Shown: one piece after another, positions 1 to 8,886 of the stretch
Layout of the letters: each line of letters starts with the position of its first letter
Numbering within the stretch: position 1 is the stretch's first letter
Assembly: GCA_004134985.1 (NCBI GenBank)
Contig: REGQ01000001.1
Span: 372,001 to 436,000, forward strand
Direction: 5' to 3'
Source: Paenibacillaceae bacterium
GTDB lineage: Bacteria; Bacillota; Bacilli; Paenibacillales; Paenibacillaceae
DNA length: 64,000 nucleotides
Made by a program: the position numbers and the translations under genes
Notes under the pieces: model-generated
Told to the model about the DNA's origin: nothing
Databases searched by the model: none
The model's input: only the letters and a program-made list of their open reading frames with translations

Positions 1-175
1 GTTTCAAATGACTGCCATGGGCAGAGTATTGCTGGTACAACCGCTCCGCCTGGATGATGTCTTCTCTGGTGGACCAGAGAAACTGATCAATCATCCTTAC
101 CGGGTCCTCCGCTTTCTCCAATCGTTCATTTAAGGTAGCCACTGTGATATCCCGTACTCGTCGAATCAGACTCAT
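1..175 (-). CDS. PspA/IM30 family protein (LiaH-like), partial
   Basis: Only the first 58 codons are visible; the gene runs off the left edge of the window. The N-terminus (starts MSLIRRVRDITVATLNERLE, followed by KAEDPVRMIDQFLW) has the amphipathic membrane-binding start and the KAEDP signature of PspA/IM30 proteins, which form coiled-coil assemblies on stressed membranes. The start is supported by a GGAGGG ribosome binding site just upstream. A LiaI-like membrane protein gene lies directly upstream on the same strand, the arrangement of the Bacillus liaIH envelope-stress genes, so this is probably the LiaH-type effector. The family call is firm; the liaH identity is inferred from context. 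Confidence 0.85.
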   Translation of the reverse strand, partial: MSLIRRVRDITVATLNERLEKAEDPVRMIDQFLWSTREDIIQAERLYQQYSAHGSHLK

Positions 176-192
176 CGCTGGCCCTCCATTTC

Positions 193-483
193 CTAATATA
201 CTTTATTTCCTTTGAACATTGATACTCCCCATACAATCAATCCGATTGCTGCCAAGAAGAAGAATAAACCTGACAACTTGCCAATCATCATAATCAATCC
301 AATTGCGAAAAGAATGCTGCCGATAATTTTGCTGTTGTTCTTAATGCCAATGTATCCGAGCCCCATCAGTATAATCGGGAAGAGGAATGCGAAGATCGGT
401 CCGAGACTGATGCCAAGAAACCGAAGCACAACCCAGCCTCCGATAATAACCAGCAATGCACCAAGCGCTGTTCTACTATTCAT
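193..483 (-). CDS. LiaI/LiaF-like transmembrane protein
   Basis: A 96-residue, very hydrophobic protein with three to four predicted membrane segments (near residues 5-20, 24-42, 47-63 and 65-83) and a short basic tail. It resembles the LiaI/LiaF transmembrane domain (DUF5668-like) of cell-envelope stress systems, where LiaI is the membrane anchor for the PspA-like LiaH. The start MNSRTALG was chosen over an upstream in-frame ATG because an AAAGGCGGTGAG site sits 8 bases before it. The PspA-type gene follows 17 bases downstream, so the two are surely co-transcribed. No LiaRS-type regulator lies next to them within the window. Confidence 0.75.
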   Translation of the reverse strand: MNSRTALGALLVIIGGWVVLRFLGISLGPIFAFLFPIILMGLGYIGIKNNSKIIGSILFAIGLIMMIGKLSGLFFFLAAIGLIVWGVSMFKGNKVY

Positions 484-660
484 AATTATGTGCTCACCGC
501 CTTTCTTAAGTATCAACTGCATCGTTTATCTTATGTCCTTAGTTTAGATTGTTTTGCTGTTTTTCAAAACCGACTTGCGGCGGTTTTTAATACTGGACTG
601 AAGTCGGGGAACAGGTCTACCTCTAGTCCGACCAAGGTACTGCTTTGCTGCCGCCTAACG

Positions 661-712
661 AAAAAAAGGCTATTCAACGCTCTGTATAATATACAAATGC
701 GTTGGATAACCT
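661..712 (-). terminator. Rho-independent terminator of the uronate-saccharide operon
   Basis: On the minus strand a 14-base arm (starts AGGTTATCCAACGC) pairs with GCGTTGAATAGCCT across an 18-base loop, followed directly by a run of seven T. It lies about 50 bases past the stop of the mutarotase-like gene, the last gene of the 0.7-7.6 kb operon. Confidence 0.85.
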
Positions 713-759
713 ATGCAAATTAACCGCGTGCTTATAACGTTTATTTCACTATACCATCT

Positions 760-1431
760 TTAAACCGACTTTGAATCATCAGCAAAAGCACTGTCGCTGT
801 AACAATGCACAAGCCGCATCTGACGCCATAGCCTGCTTTTGTCCGGCTCGCCCTCCCAAGGAATGAAATGAGGGTCCATCGCGCTCACCCAGTCGCTTGG
901 CGTATTGCTCGTCTGCAGCAATCCCTGCCTTGGCGGCTGCTCCATCGTTGCGGGGGATTCACTGTAGGAGAAGATCAAATTGCCACAGGCGCCAATCATA
1001 TACATTTTGTTGAAGTGGCTTGGCTTTTCTTCCTGAAGCTGATAATGATAAAAGACATAACTTGCATACATCTCCGGCTTCAATCTGGCGATCGCGCCAA
1101 ATCGCTGCTCCGGCTCGCGCTCCCGCCAAGTTGTCTGTGAGGCAGGCAAACCATCGTGAAAGATGTCCATCAATGGCATACAGGATGCCAGCCCTATTGC
1201 CGTAGGCCATTGCTCCAGCCAATTCATGTACGGTTCAGGCCATTCAAATAGCGGCTCCCCTTCACTCTCCACGTAAAGCATAAGCAGATCGTCATCCTGG
1301 AACAACACCGCTTCAAGTATTCGCTGATTTGCCAAATACGCTTCCCACTGCGGCTGATTGGCATGGATATGCTGCAGGAAAGTCTCGGAGTGCTGCTGTT
1401 TTAAACGGGATAAGTACATCATTCGTTGCAT
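760..1431 (-). CDS. Tandem mutarotase-like (RhaM/DUF718-type fold) protein
   Basis: A 223-residue cytoplasmic protein. Two halves (about residues 1-105 and 108-215) resemble each other and the small dimeric alpha-beta barrel of L-rhamnose mutarotase: each begins with a beta strand and Arg-Leu (LSRLK, IARLK), then a helix, and ends with an MDxxF or MDPHF-type stretch. This suggests a fused duplicate of an L-rhamnose/L-fucose mutarotase-type fold. It is the last gene of the operon, after a lactonase-type amidohydrolase, which fits a role in converting sugar anomers or a related step. The start follows a strong GGAGG site. The similarity is weak and by eye only; a plain hypothetical protein is the alternative. 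Confidence 0.5.
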   Translation of the reverse strand: MQRMMYLSRLKQQHSETFLQHIHANQPQWEAYLANQRILEAVLFQDDDLLMLYVESEGEPLFEWPEPYMNWLEQWPTAIGLASCMPLMDIFHDGLPASQTTWREREPEQRFGAIARLKPEMYASYVFYHYQLQEEKPSHFNKMYMIGACGNLIFSYSESPATMEQPPRQGLLQTSNTPSDWVSAMDPHFIPWEGEPDKSRLWRQMRLVHCYSDSAFADDSKSV

Positions 1432-1534
1432 GGAAGTCCTCCAATTTGTGTATTTCGCTGTGCAACGGCATTTCTAACCGTGGTCCAGGAACAGCACAGC
1501 CTGTACTACTTGTGTCGTATTGTACTCGCGCTGC

Positions 1535-2362
1535 TCACTTAAGGTAGAAAGCTTTTGCATTATCGCTGCGCACCTTCTCCTTGTCCGCTTCAGACAACGA
1601 TGCGGGCAACAGCGATTCAAATAGCTCAACCACCTGTTCATAGCCGCCGCCTTGCAGCGCAACCGGCCAATCGCTGCCGAACATGAGACGCTCGGCGCCG
1701 AAGCAAGCAAACAATTTCTTTATATAAGGATCAGCTGCAGCCGTTCCCGCTTTCGCGGCTTGTGTAATGATGCCGGAGATTTTGCACGTTGCGCCCGGGT
1801 ATTGCGCCGCTTGCTCCATACCTGCAGACCATTTCCCCAAATCGTCCTCATCAGCATAGTACGGCGCGCCAAGATGATTGATGACTACTCGCAGCTCGGG
1901 CACCTGCGCCAGACAAGCGAGCGCATTGTCCAGATCATGCGTACGGATGAGCAGATCAATCGGAAACTGATCATCGGCAAACTTTCTCAGCTGCGTCAGC
2001 AGCAGATCCGACTCCGCAGTGTGAACTGCCGCCAGACAAGCGCCATCGATCCGAATGCCTGCAAAACGGTCACGCTGCCGCAAACGATCATATTCTGCCA
2101 TGAAATCTGGGGAAAGCGGGCTGAATCCGCCAACAACACCCAAAATCCAGCGATGCCGCTCCGCCAAATCCAGCAGATAATCGGTTTCTGCCACCGTTGA
2201 GGCAGCTTGTACAGCGATGACACCTTCCACCTGGTTGTTTGTTAGTTCTGGCAATAACTGCTCAGGCAAATAATTGCGGTACAGCAGCTTGCTTTCCGGT
2301 TTTAACCAATAATAATCGCCACGTTCCAACTGCCAGAAATGAATATGGCTATCGATATACAT
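1535..2362 (-). CDS. Amidohydrolase-2 family lactonase-type hydrolase
   Basis: A 275-residue metal-dependent hydrolase of the amidohydrolase superfamily (COG3618 type). It starts with the metal-binding DSHIHFW motif at residues 4-10, and the fourth-strand His (VVINHLGAP, near residue 163) and the late Asp (MFGSDWPV, near 232) are present. Family members include L-fucono-1,5-lactonase and 2-pyrone-4,6-dicarboxylate hydrolase, which open cyclic sugar-acid esters. Its place after lyase and glycosidase genes suggests it opens a lactone from a deoxy- or uronic sugar. The start is set by an AGGGGAGG site 8 bases upstream. Family firm; substrate inferred. Confidence 0.8.
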   Translation of the reverse strand: MYIDSHIHFWQLERGDYYWLKPESKLLYRNYLPEQLLPELTNNQVEGVIAVQAASTVAETDYLLDLAERHRWILGVVGGFSPLSPDFMAEYDRLRQRDRFAGIRIDGACLAAVHTAESDLLLTQLRKFADDQFPIDLLIRTHDLDNALACLAQVPELRVVINHLGAPYYADEDDLGKWSAGMEQAAQYPGATCKISGIITQAAKAGTAAADPYIKKLFACFGAERLMFGSDWPVALQGGGYEQVVELFESLLPASLSEADKEKVRSDNAKAFYLK

Positions 2363-2442
2363 TCGGCCTGCCTCCCCTTGTTCATTGTTTTGATAGGGCT
2401 AAGACCAAAACGGGATGAAGTTTTGTATTTTACCCAACCTAA

Positions 2443-4341
2443 TCAGTTCGGTTTATTCGGTCTATTGATGTGAAAATGAAACTCGGCACTCATCTCGCTC
2501 TTCAGCTCGCGCGGCTGGAAGCTCAGCCGCCAGAAGAAACGCTTGGCACCATGGATCAGGGACACTTCATGCTGTTCCCATGAGAGCTGCCATAACGCTT
2601 GATCATAGCTTAGCAACAATTGGTCCAACTGAATAGCACCTTCTGAACCTGCTGGCTCTACAGCGCTGATGAACACCTCTTCAAATGACGCGGGCACATT
2701 CTGGAAATTGACCTTATCACGCAGTTTCAAGGTGCATTCATCACCTTCGCTCAACCATTCGAAGCTGCGCACCAGTCGGCTCAGATTGCTGCAGCTGTAA
2801 GCTTTGGTCAAATCAAGGGAGTAGCGCACCGCTGCGCCTTCCTGTTCATACAGCAGCTCTTCGGCGCAGTATTCATTCCCATGGGGCTGTCCCTGACCGT
2901 CGATCATCGGAACGGAATGCCCTTTTGACCCGGCAAGCCAGGTCCCGTAACGGTATTGCGGCTGAAAATATTGCCTCGTGTACTCCCCGGCCCCCAAATC
3001 CGCCAAAGTGCTCGTGCCATCGACATGTATAATGAAATGTCCAAGATCATTATGGTTATGCGGCTCGCTGTTGCTGCCCCCCTTGGCGGCAAAGACGGCA
3101 AGCTTCCCTCCCGTCAGCCGTTTGGAAATTACCCATTGATGTCCTTTAAAATGATAGTCCTCCCGCAGAGGCAGCCGTTGCCCTTCTGTCGGCTGCGTGA
3201 CAGCTGCTTGCTTCGACGGGACAGCAGACAGCGTCCAGAACGCATTGCGGCTGAATGCAATCCAGCAGCGGCTCAGGCCATCAACGCGCAGCGGCTCGGC
3301 CGGATTATACATACCGCTCACCGATTCGCACAGCTTGGCGAACAAGCCCTTGGACAGCTCCGCATAGCTCGGCGCGTCTGAGAAATTGACGGTTTGCCCT
3401 TGGGAGAGAATGCAGGCGAGCGAAAAGCGGCTGATTCTGGCAATTTTCTCCCCGTCCAGCAGGTCGATCTCTCCACGTGTGCGACGCTTCAGCAGCTCAG
3501 CGAAATACACATAATAACCGAACCCGTACTGCCAGTACATAACCCCTTCCGGGGTCGCCCCGTCTTCGTCAAACCCTGACAGATGAGCGCGCAGCGATTG
3601 CAGCGTCCGCCAGATCATACCGGCCAGCTTCTCGCTGTCCCGCTCCCCGTACAGCGCCGCGCCGCCAGCTCCCGCTGCACACACCGCCGGCCAGTTGTTC
3701 GTCTTCATCTCCCAGTTTTGCGGGGCCGGGTCGCCATAATATACGACGAACACACGCTTGTTGATTTCTGTCCATACCCTGTCAGTAACCCAAGGGTGCA
3801 GGCGCTCCTGTAGCATGGTCACAACCTCAGCCAGCGCAAAAGCTGTCTCTGCAGTAAACAAGTCGACATTGTCCCGCGGCGGCAGCGGTCGGTTCCAGAT
3901 GTTGTCCGGGTATTCATTGACATATAATCCGACATGGGCTGGCAGCACCCATGTATATTCATTGCATATTTCCCAGATAAGGTTTTGCAGCGCCTCAAGC
4001 CATTCACGCTGCACAGCCTCGTCCTGCTCCGCCAAATACAACATCGTCCATAAACTTAAATTCTCTCTGCGTTCGAAATAGGCTGCTTCGAACGACGCCC
4101 TGTTGCCATCGGTGCCAAAACGGATAAACTCGGAGAACAGCAGCGGCTTCCTCGGACTAGCCAGCCGCTTCTTCCCAAGCAGATTCAGCTCAGTCAAATA
4201 GTTCGCCAGTTCTGGCTGCGTGCTGCTGCTTTGCAGCATGTCGCGGCATTCCGCCTCACGCTGTCCCCAATCCGCTTCTCCGGCCGTTCGTTCCAGTATC
4301 GTTTTCAACTGCTTGAGTGTCAGCGTATCGACTGTTGACAT
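2443..4341 (-). CDS. Heparinase II/III-like polysaccharide lyase
   Basis: A 632-residue protein without a signal peptide. The first half is helix-rich with an (alpha/alpha)-toroid signature (NNWPAVCAAGAGGAAL near residue 215). The second half is beta-rich and holds the family's His motif (HNHNDLGHFIIHVDG, near residue 430), typical of the heparinase II/III superfamily, which cleaves acidic polysaccharides by beta-elimination. It sits between the beta-helix gene (54 bases upstream) and the amidohydrolase gene (80 bases downstream) in one operon. An intracellular lyase would act on imported oligosaccharides and supply the unsaturated uronides that GH88 removes. The start follows GGAGGG. Exact substrate unknown. 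Confidence 0.85.
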   Translation of the reverse strand: MSTVDTLTLKQLKTILERTAGEADWGQREAECRDMLQSSSTQPELANYLTELNLLGKKRLASPRKPLLFSEFIRFGTDGNRASFEAAYFERRENLSLWTMLYLAEQDEAVQREWLEALQNLIWEICNEYTWVLPAHVGLYVNEYPDNIWNRPLPPRDNVDLFTAETAFALAEVVTMLQERLHPWVTDRVWTEINKRVFVVYYGDPAPQNWEMKTNNWPAVCAAGAGGAALYGERDSEKLAGMIWRTLQSLRAHLSGFDEDGATPEGVMYWQYGFGYYVYFAELLKRRTRGEIDLLDGEKIARISRFSLACILSQGQTVNFSDAPSYAELSKGLFAKLCESVSGMYNPAEPLRVDGLSRCWIAFSRNAFWTLSAVPSKQAAVTQPTEGQRLPLREDYHFKGHQWVISKRLTGGKLAVFAAKGGSNSEPHNHNDLGHFIIHVDGTSTLADLGAGEYTRQYFQPQYRYGTWLAGSKGHSVPMIDGQGQPHGNEYCAEELLYEQEGAAVRYSLDLTKAYSCSNLSRLVRSFEWLSEGDECTLKLRDKVNFQNVPASFEEVFISAVEPAGSEGAIQLDQLLLSYDQALWQLSWEQHEVSLIHGAKRFFWRLSFQPRELKSEMSAEFHFHINRPNKPN

Positions 4342-4395
4342 CTGGTTCCCTCCATTTGATGTGGCTCAGGTTCACATTCCTCAATCCGCTTCAAT

Positions 4396-6453
4396 CTATT
4401 TATCGGACGGTTGCGCGCTTAGAGTAGAGAGAGAAATGTTATTAGAAACTTCTCCATACTTCACGACATCGGCTGCCAACTTCAACTCGCCGCTGTCTCG
4501 CAGCAAATTGTTGCGAATGATGCTTCCTTTTGGAATGCCGGCCTCATCGTCAGCGAGCTTTACAAGTTCAGGATAACTGGCCCGCCATGCTTCATTCTCT
4601 ACCGGCGCCTCCCGCAACCGGATGAACATCGTTCCCTTCTCACGATCCATATGAGGCAGGAACCAATCGTATGTCGCAGCGCGATCATCGTAGCGGATAG
4701 AAGACGGGCAGCATATCATCTGATTGGACTCAATTCGGTGATCCCGTCCGCCGCCAATATGGAATGCTTCATTAACCTTATAAAAAACATTGCCTGTTGC
4801 CTCAACGCTGCTCATCGCATCGTCCAGGTAAACGCCCGATACTCCGACTTCGCCGCCAATTCCTTTCAAGTGGTGCAAGTAATTGCTGCGGATAACATTG
4901 CCGCGGTACGTCCAATCCCGTCCCGAATAAATCGCCCCAGCGTCGTCGCTTTCCTGGAGAACATCATAAATCTCATTATATGAAATCTCGTGGTTGTTGC
5001 CGCGGAACTCAATAGCAGCATGCGGAGCATCATGAATGACATTATGGCTGGCTCTGCTGCCTACCCCGAAGATTTGAATCGCCTCGCAATACGTCTTTTT
5101 GATGCGCGAGTAGCGGTAAATATGATTGGCTTCCGCTACATGGCCTGCGGGCGCCAGCGTTTTTCGGTTGCCGCCGTTCATGCAGATCCCCCCATGGCCG
5201 GTATCGTGAATGACGCAGCCCGATATAACGTGTCGCAAGCCAGCGTCTCCGTAGCCCCAGAAGAAATCTTCACCTTCACCTTCCCCGACAGTGCCGAGCA
5301 GCACCGCCTTCAAGCCAATGTTGCGGAACGTGCAGCCAGCAATGCGATTGTCGCTGCCGCCGATGACTTGAACGCCGTAGCCCCGCGTTTCCTCAAAGAT
5401 CAGCCCTTCCAGCGTGACATGCGACGCCTGGTTAAGCAGGGCAAGCGGTTCTTTCAGCATGGACAAGGTAACACGAGCCTCATGCAGTTCCTCTATCGGA
5501 TACAGGTACAGCATTCCGGAAGTCCGGTCCAGATAAAACTCGCCTGGACTATCAAGCTCCTCCAGCAGATTAAACAGATAGAAGCGCTGTCCTGTTCTCA
5601 CACCGTAGTAACTCGCTTGCGATGAGCGGATGACCCCCTCCTGATGATCCAGATCAGCAACTTTCAAGGTCCCGTCAGCCCAATCAAAGTACCAGTAGCC
5701 GAACATCCATACATCTTCAAGCCGCCAGTTGGCCATCCGTTCATCCTCAAAGCGCAAGGCAAACGGGCGCGGCGGATTTTCCCGCTGTTCCGGGGGGACA
5801 TAATTCGGATCATGAGGCAGAACATCCGCTTCATAAAACCGTGGTTTTGAGCCGGGATCGACAATATCACCGATGGTCAAATAGCCTTCGCTCGGGTAAC
5901 GGGCCAGTCTCATGACCTCACCGTTGACAAACAGTTCCGGGGATGGACATTGGGCCCCTGAGCCAGTCAATGCGCCGGCGCCGGTAGACTGAATCTCGCC
6001 AAACGACTGAACGCCCTGCTTCTTCAAATCAATTTGCCGAATTTTGTCCCGCGCCGCTGCTGAAAGACGCTTCCGCACCTCTTCGTCAGTCACTTCCTCG
6101 AATGCACCGGCATCCAGAGAGTAGCCGCCAACCAGCGAAACCTTCTCGCCAGGATACGGCTTGTACACAATGGCTGCTCCCGCCTCCCCGCTGTCCGCTT
6201 CACTTAATAGAAAGGACGCGCTGCGCTGGTATCTGCCTTCCCGCAAATATATTTCCACGCCACCTGCTGGAAGACCCTGTTTCTGCTTCTGCGCCCGCAC
6301 TGCATCGCGTGCAGCTTCCAGCGTCGCAAAAGGACGTTCCAGCGTCCCTGGATTATGGTCATCTCCATCAATGGCAACATAGAAGGCCATAGCGGCCAAA
6401 TCGTTCGGTTCGTTCACTTGGTTCGAGTGATTTGAATGCTTAGTATGGTTCAT
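4396..6453 (-). CDS. Right-handed parallel beta-helix repeat protein
   Basis: A 685-residue protein. Near residue 25 it carries the FYVAIDGDDHNPGT entry typical of pectate-lyase-fold proteins, followed by FATLEAARDAVR. From about residue 340 a long stretch of short G/N/I repeats (ISYNEI, IRSNYL, VEATGNVF) builds the beta-helix. Such proteins are polysaccharide lyases, glycosidases or epimerases. No signal peptide is seen; the N-terminus is polar and His/Asn-rich, which is unusual for a family that is mostly exported. It lies 15 bases after the GH88 stop and has a GGAGGAGAT site. It probably attacks the same uronic-acid saccharide. Fold confident, activity unknown. Confidence 0.8.
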   Translation of the reverse strand: MNHTKHSNHSNQVNEPNDLAAMAFYVAIDGDDHNPGTLERPFATLEAARDAVRAQKQKQGLPAGGVEIYLREGRYQRSASFLLSEADSGEAGAAIVYKPYPGEKVSLVGGYSLDAGAFEEVTDEEVRKRLSAAARDKIRQIDLKKQGVQSFGEIQSTGAGALTGSGAQCPSPELFVNGEVMRLARYPSEGYLTIGDIVDPGSKPRFYEADVLPHDPNYVPPEQRENPPRPFALRFEDERMANWRLEDVWMFGYWYFDWADGTLKVADLDHQEGVIRSSQASYYGVRTGQRFYLFNLLEELDSPGEFYLDRTSGMLYLYPIEELHEARVTLSMLKEPLALLNQASHVTLEGLIFEETRGYGVQVIGGSDNRIAGCTFRNIGLKAVLLGTVGEGEGEDFFWGYGDAGLRHVISGCVIHDTGHGGICMNGGNRKTLAPAGHVAEANHIYRYSRIKKTYCEAIQIFGVGSRASHNVIHDAPHAAIEFRGNNHEISYNEIYDVLQESDDAGAIYSGRDWTYRGNVIRSNYLHHLKGIGGEVGVSGVYLDDAMSSVEATGNVFYKVNEAFHIGGGRDHRIESNQMICCPSSIRYDDRAATYDWFLPHMDREKGTMFIRLREAPVENEAWRASYPELVKLADDEAGIPKGSIIRNNLLRDSGELKLAADVVKYGEVSNNISLSTLSAQPSDK

Positions 6454-6468
6454 CGGATGGATCTCCTC

Positions 6469-7608
6469 CTACCAGAATAAATTCACTTTGCCCCGCAGTT
6501 TGCCAATCGCCTCGGCAAAGAAATAGTCAGCATAAATATTGGGAACGTTAATATAGGCGTTTCGCGGACGGTTGGCTGTCGTCTTCATAATCAAGCCTTC
6601 TTCCTTCGGGTCATCCCAGGCGCCGTAGTTGTTATACACCGACTGTAAAATTTTCACTGCCGCCTCATAATAGAAGACTGCACGGGTGCTATCCTCCGCC
6701 TTGATCAGACTGCTCAGTTCCAGCATTCCGCTGGCGGCGATCACAGATGCTGATGAATCCAGCGCGTCCGCCATGTCCTTCGGCGCGCGGAAATCCCACA
6801 GCGGTACTTTGTCCTCGGGCAGTTGGTTCAGAAAGAAGCGGGCATTGCGTTCTGCAACCTCAAGATAGGCAGGCTGCTTCGTATAGCGGTAGCTGAGCGC
6901 CATCCCATATAATGACCATGCGGTGCCTCTCGACCAGGCCGAATCCGGCCCGTAGCCTTGCCCGCCAAGCGAATGCAATCGCTCTCCGCTCTCCGGATCA
7001 AAACAGACAATATGGCAAGTGGAGCCATCCGGCCGCTGAAAATCGCGCAGCGTCATATCTGCATGCTCCCTCGCAATGTGCTTAAAGCGCGGGTCGCCCG
7101 TCTCTTCACTTGCCCAATAGAGCAGCGGCAAATTCATCATGCAGTCAATGATTGCCCAGCCGATGCGTTCAGGCTGGTTCCAGGCACGGATAAACTTGCC
7201 CTTTGGATTGTAGCGCCCAGCCAGATGGCTTGCCGCAGTGAGCGCGCGCTGCTTGGACCGCTCGTTCCCCGTCAGCTTGTAGTTCGCTACAGAGGTGAGC
7301 GACCACATAAAGCCTACATCGTGATGGAGCGGATAAAACTGCTGCAGCGGTTCGTCCATCTGCGCTTCGACGGATTCAGCAATTTCCCGAAGCCGCTCAT
7401 TCCCTGTTTCACGATAAATGAGCCATAGCAGCCCCGGCCAGAATCCGTTGGTCCACCAATCCGCCTCTTCATTATTAAACTTGCCATCCAGCGAAACATA
7501 GGGAAAACTGTCTCCGATTCGATGGCTCGTTAGGTCAATTTTATTTGTAATCGACTGCCAGACATGTTCCGCCCATTGGGTAGGTTCAAACTGCTGCTTA
7601 CTGTTCAT
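6469..7608 (-). CDS. Unsaturated glucuronyl/galacturonyl hydrolase, GH88
   Basis: A 379-residue GH88 enzyme, the usual length. These enzymes hydrate the C4-C5 double bond of the terminal unsaturated uronic acid left by lyases, releasing a 5-keto uronate. The two essential Asp positions are visible: HHDVGFMW (Asp near 96) and IIDCMMN (Asp near 154), matching Asp88 and Asp149 of the Bacillus sp. GL1 enzyme. WWTNGFWPG near residue 50 and WSRGTAW near 225 are also typical. There is no signal peptide, so it acts in the cytoplasm. It is the first gene of the operon, divergent from the AraC gene, with a GGGGATAAAG ribosome site. Confidence 0.92.
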   Translation of the reverse strand: MNSKQQFEPTQWAEHVWQSITNKIDLTSHRIGDSFPYVSLDGKFNNEEADWWTNGFWPGLLWLIYRETGNERLREIAESVEAQMDEPLQQFYPLHHDVGFMWSLTSVANYKLTGNERSKQRALTAASHLAGRYNPKGKFIRAWNQPERIGWAIIDCMMNLPLLYWASEETGDPRFKHIAREHADMTLRDFQRPDGSTCHIVCFDPESGERLHSLGGQGYGPDSAWSRGTAWSLYGMALSYRYTKQPAYLEVAERNARFFLNQLPEDKVPLWDFRAPKDMADALDSSASVIAASGMLELSSLIKAEDSTRAVFYYEAAVKILQSVYNNYGAWDDPKEEGLIMKTTANRPRNAYINVPNIYADYFFAEAIGKLRGKVNLFW

Positions 7609-7631
7609 TCTCTTTATCCCCTTCCATTATA

Positions 7632-7646
7632 GTAAACCGCTTTCAT
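7632..7646 (-). promoter_or_regulatory. Candidate cre (CcpA) site ahead of the GH88 operon
   Basis: The minus strand reads ATGAAAGCGGTTTAC, two mismatches from the WTGNAANCGNWNNCW consensus. It lies 24 bases ahead of the GH88 start codon, next to a TATAAT-like hexamer (7626-7631). Catabolite repression of a sugar operon would be expected, but the match is imperfect. Confidence 0.35.
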
Positions 7647-7703
7647 AATTGTTTTTTCTTTTAGTAATCCTGCTGTTTTTTTGCCTTTTATCCAATCCCG
7701 CTG

Positions 7704-7712
7704 TGGTATAAT
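7704..7712 (+). promoter_or_regulatory. Extended -10 promoter of the araC-type gene
   Basis: TGGTATAAT is an extended -10 element 35 bases ahead of the AraC start codon, followed by an ACGGGGGTCC ribosome site. No clear -35 hexamer is seen, as is common with extended -10 promoters. Confidence 0.6.
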
Positions 7713-7747
7713 GACAAAAACCGAAGTACGCGCGACGGGGGTCCGAC

Positions 7748-8632
7748 ATGGCTACGAAATTACTAGAACCGATTCATCTGCATCAGATTCCATATCGACT
7801 CAGTTATCGGCGGTATACGGACAACAACTATAGCGGCTACTACCATTGCCATCAAGGTATGGAAATTCTCTATGTGTACCAAGGCACCGGAACGCTGATG
7901 ATGAACAGCCGGATTTATCCACTGCAGCCTGGTACGCTCGTCTTCATACAGCCATTTCAACTGCATCGGGTGCAAATGGATGTCGCGGTATCCCATCCTT
8001 ATGAAAGAACGATTGTATCGCTGGAGCCCAGTGTTTTTCAATCTTACTTCCAACCGTTTCCTCATCTGCAGGAGTTCTTCCACACGCTGTGGAGCGGGAA
8101 TGGAACCAATTCCGTCTATCAGGGCGCAGGATCAGACAACTGGCTTGAAGGCCTGTTTTCCCTGCATCACAATCGGCTGGCGGAATTGCCCGACTTTGAA
8201 TGTATCCATGAATTCGGTCTGCTTGTTGTACAGCTGTTTCAATATTTGCAGCAATTAGGGCTTGGGCCCGGCAAGCTAAACCAGCGAACTGGCGACAGTA
8301 TTCGCTCGCGCCGCCATTCAGAGCAAATCATGAACTGGATTGAAAGCCACTATCATGAAGAACCGCTGTTTGACCGGCTGACCGAACACCTGCACCTGAC
8401 CAAACCTTATATTTCGCGTATTTTCCGTCAAGAGATCGGAAGCAGTGTCATGGAATACGTCAATGCAAGACGACTGCGTCAAGCCTGCTGGCTGCTCACC
8501 ACAACCGACCAGACGGTCGCGCAGATCGGCATCGCTGTCGGCATTCCTAACTTTTCTTACTTCTGTCAGCTTTTCAAGAAAACGTTCGGTCTCCCGCCCA
8601 ATCAGTACCGTAAAAAAAGCATCCTCGCCTGA
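7748..8632 (+). CDS. AraC-family regulator with cupin sensor domain
   Basis: A 294-residue regulator. The N-terminal half has the cupin signature of sugar-sensing AraC proteins (YHCHQGMEILYVYQGTG near residues 34-50, then PLQPGTLVFIQPFQLHR near 58-75). The last 100 residues hold two helix-turn-helix motifs (LHLTKPYISRIFRQEIG, and VAQIGIAVGIPNFSYFCQLF followed by KKTFGLPPNQYR). It is divergent from the GH88 operon with 139 bases between start codons, so it is almost certainly that operon's activator, responding to a breakdown product. The ATG follows a GGGGGTCC site by six bases. Confidence 0.9.
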   Translation: MATKLLEPIHLHQIPYRLSYRRYTDNNYSGYYHCHQGMEILYVYQGTGTLMMNSRIYPLQPGTLVFIQPFQLHRVQMDVAVSHPYERTIVSLEPSVFQSYFQPFPHLQEFFHTLWSGNGTNSVYQGAGSDNWLEGLFSLHHNRLAELPDFECIHEFGLLVVQLFQYLQQLGLGPGKLNQRTGDSIRSRRHSEQIMNWIESHYHEEPLFDRLTEHLHLTKPYISRIFRQEIGSSVMEYVNARRLRQACWLLTTTDQTVAQIGIAVGIPNFSYFCQLFKKTFGLPPNQYRKKSILA

Positions 8633-8715
8633 CTGACTCTATTGTAGTCGAAAACGGGAAAACATGGTTTAGCTGCGTTGATTCAAAATGTCACTTGGTT
8701 ATCTTTTTTTGTTTT

Positions 8716-8744
8716 TTGACAACGGTTACCTTTTGTGTTATGTT
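8716..8744 (+). promoter_or_regulatory. Sigma-A-type promoter upstream of cse60
   Basis: TTGACA and TATGTT are separated by exactly 17 bases. Transcription would start near 8751, giving a leader of about 135 bases with short hairpins (GGCAT/ATGCC around 8757-8780; GGGCT/AGCCC around 8845-8862). Confidence 0.6.
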
Positions 8745-8886
8745 TGTTGCAAACAGGCATTTTGTCCTCATGGGGCAGGATGCCTTCCGCTTTATTTGAC
8801 GGGATGGAATATACGTTTCCCGCTGTTAGTTGTTCATGATTCGGGCTAACTGAAAAGCCCTATCCTATGTCCGGGTGGTGATTTAA

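Noticed and set aside
580-640. LiaR-like operator (AGTC-containing inverted repeats) upstream of the liaI-like gene
   Set aside because: GGACTGAAGTC and CTAGTCCGAC are suggestive but do not match a consensus I can state with confidence.
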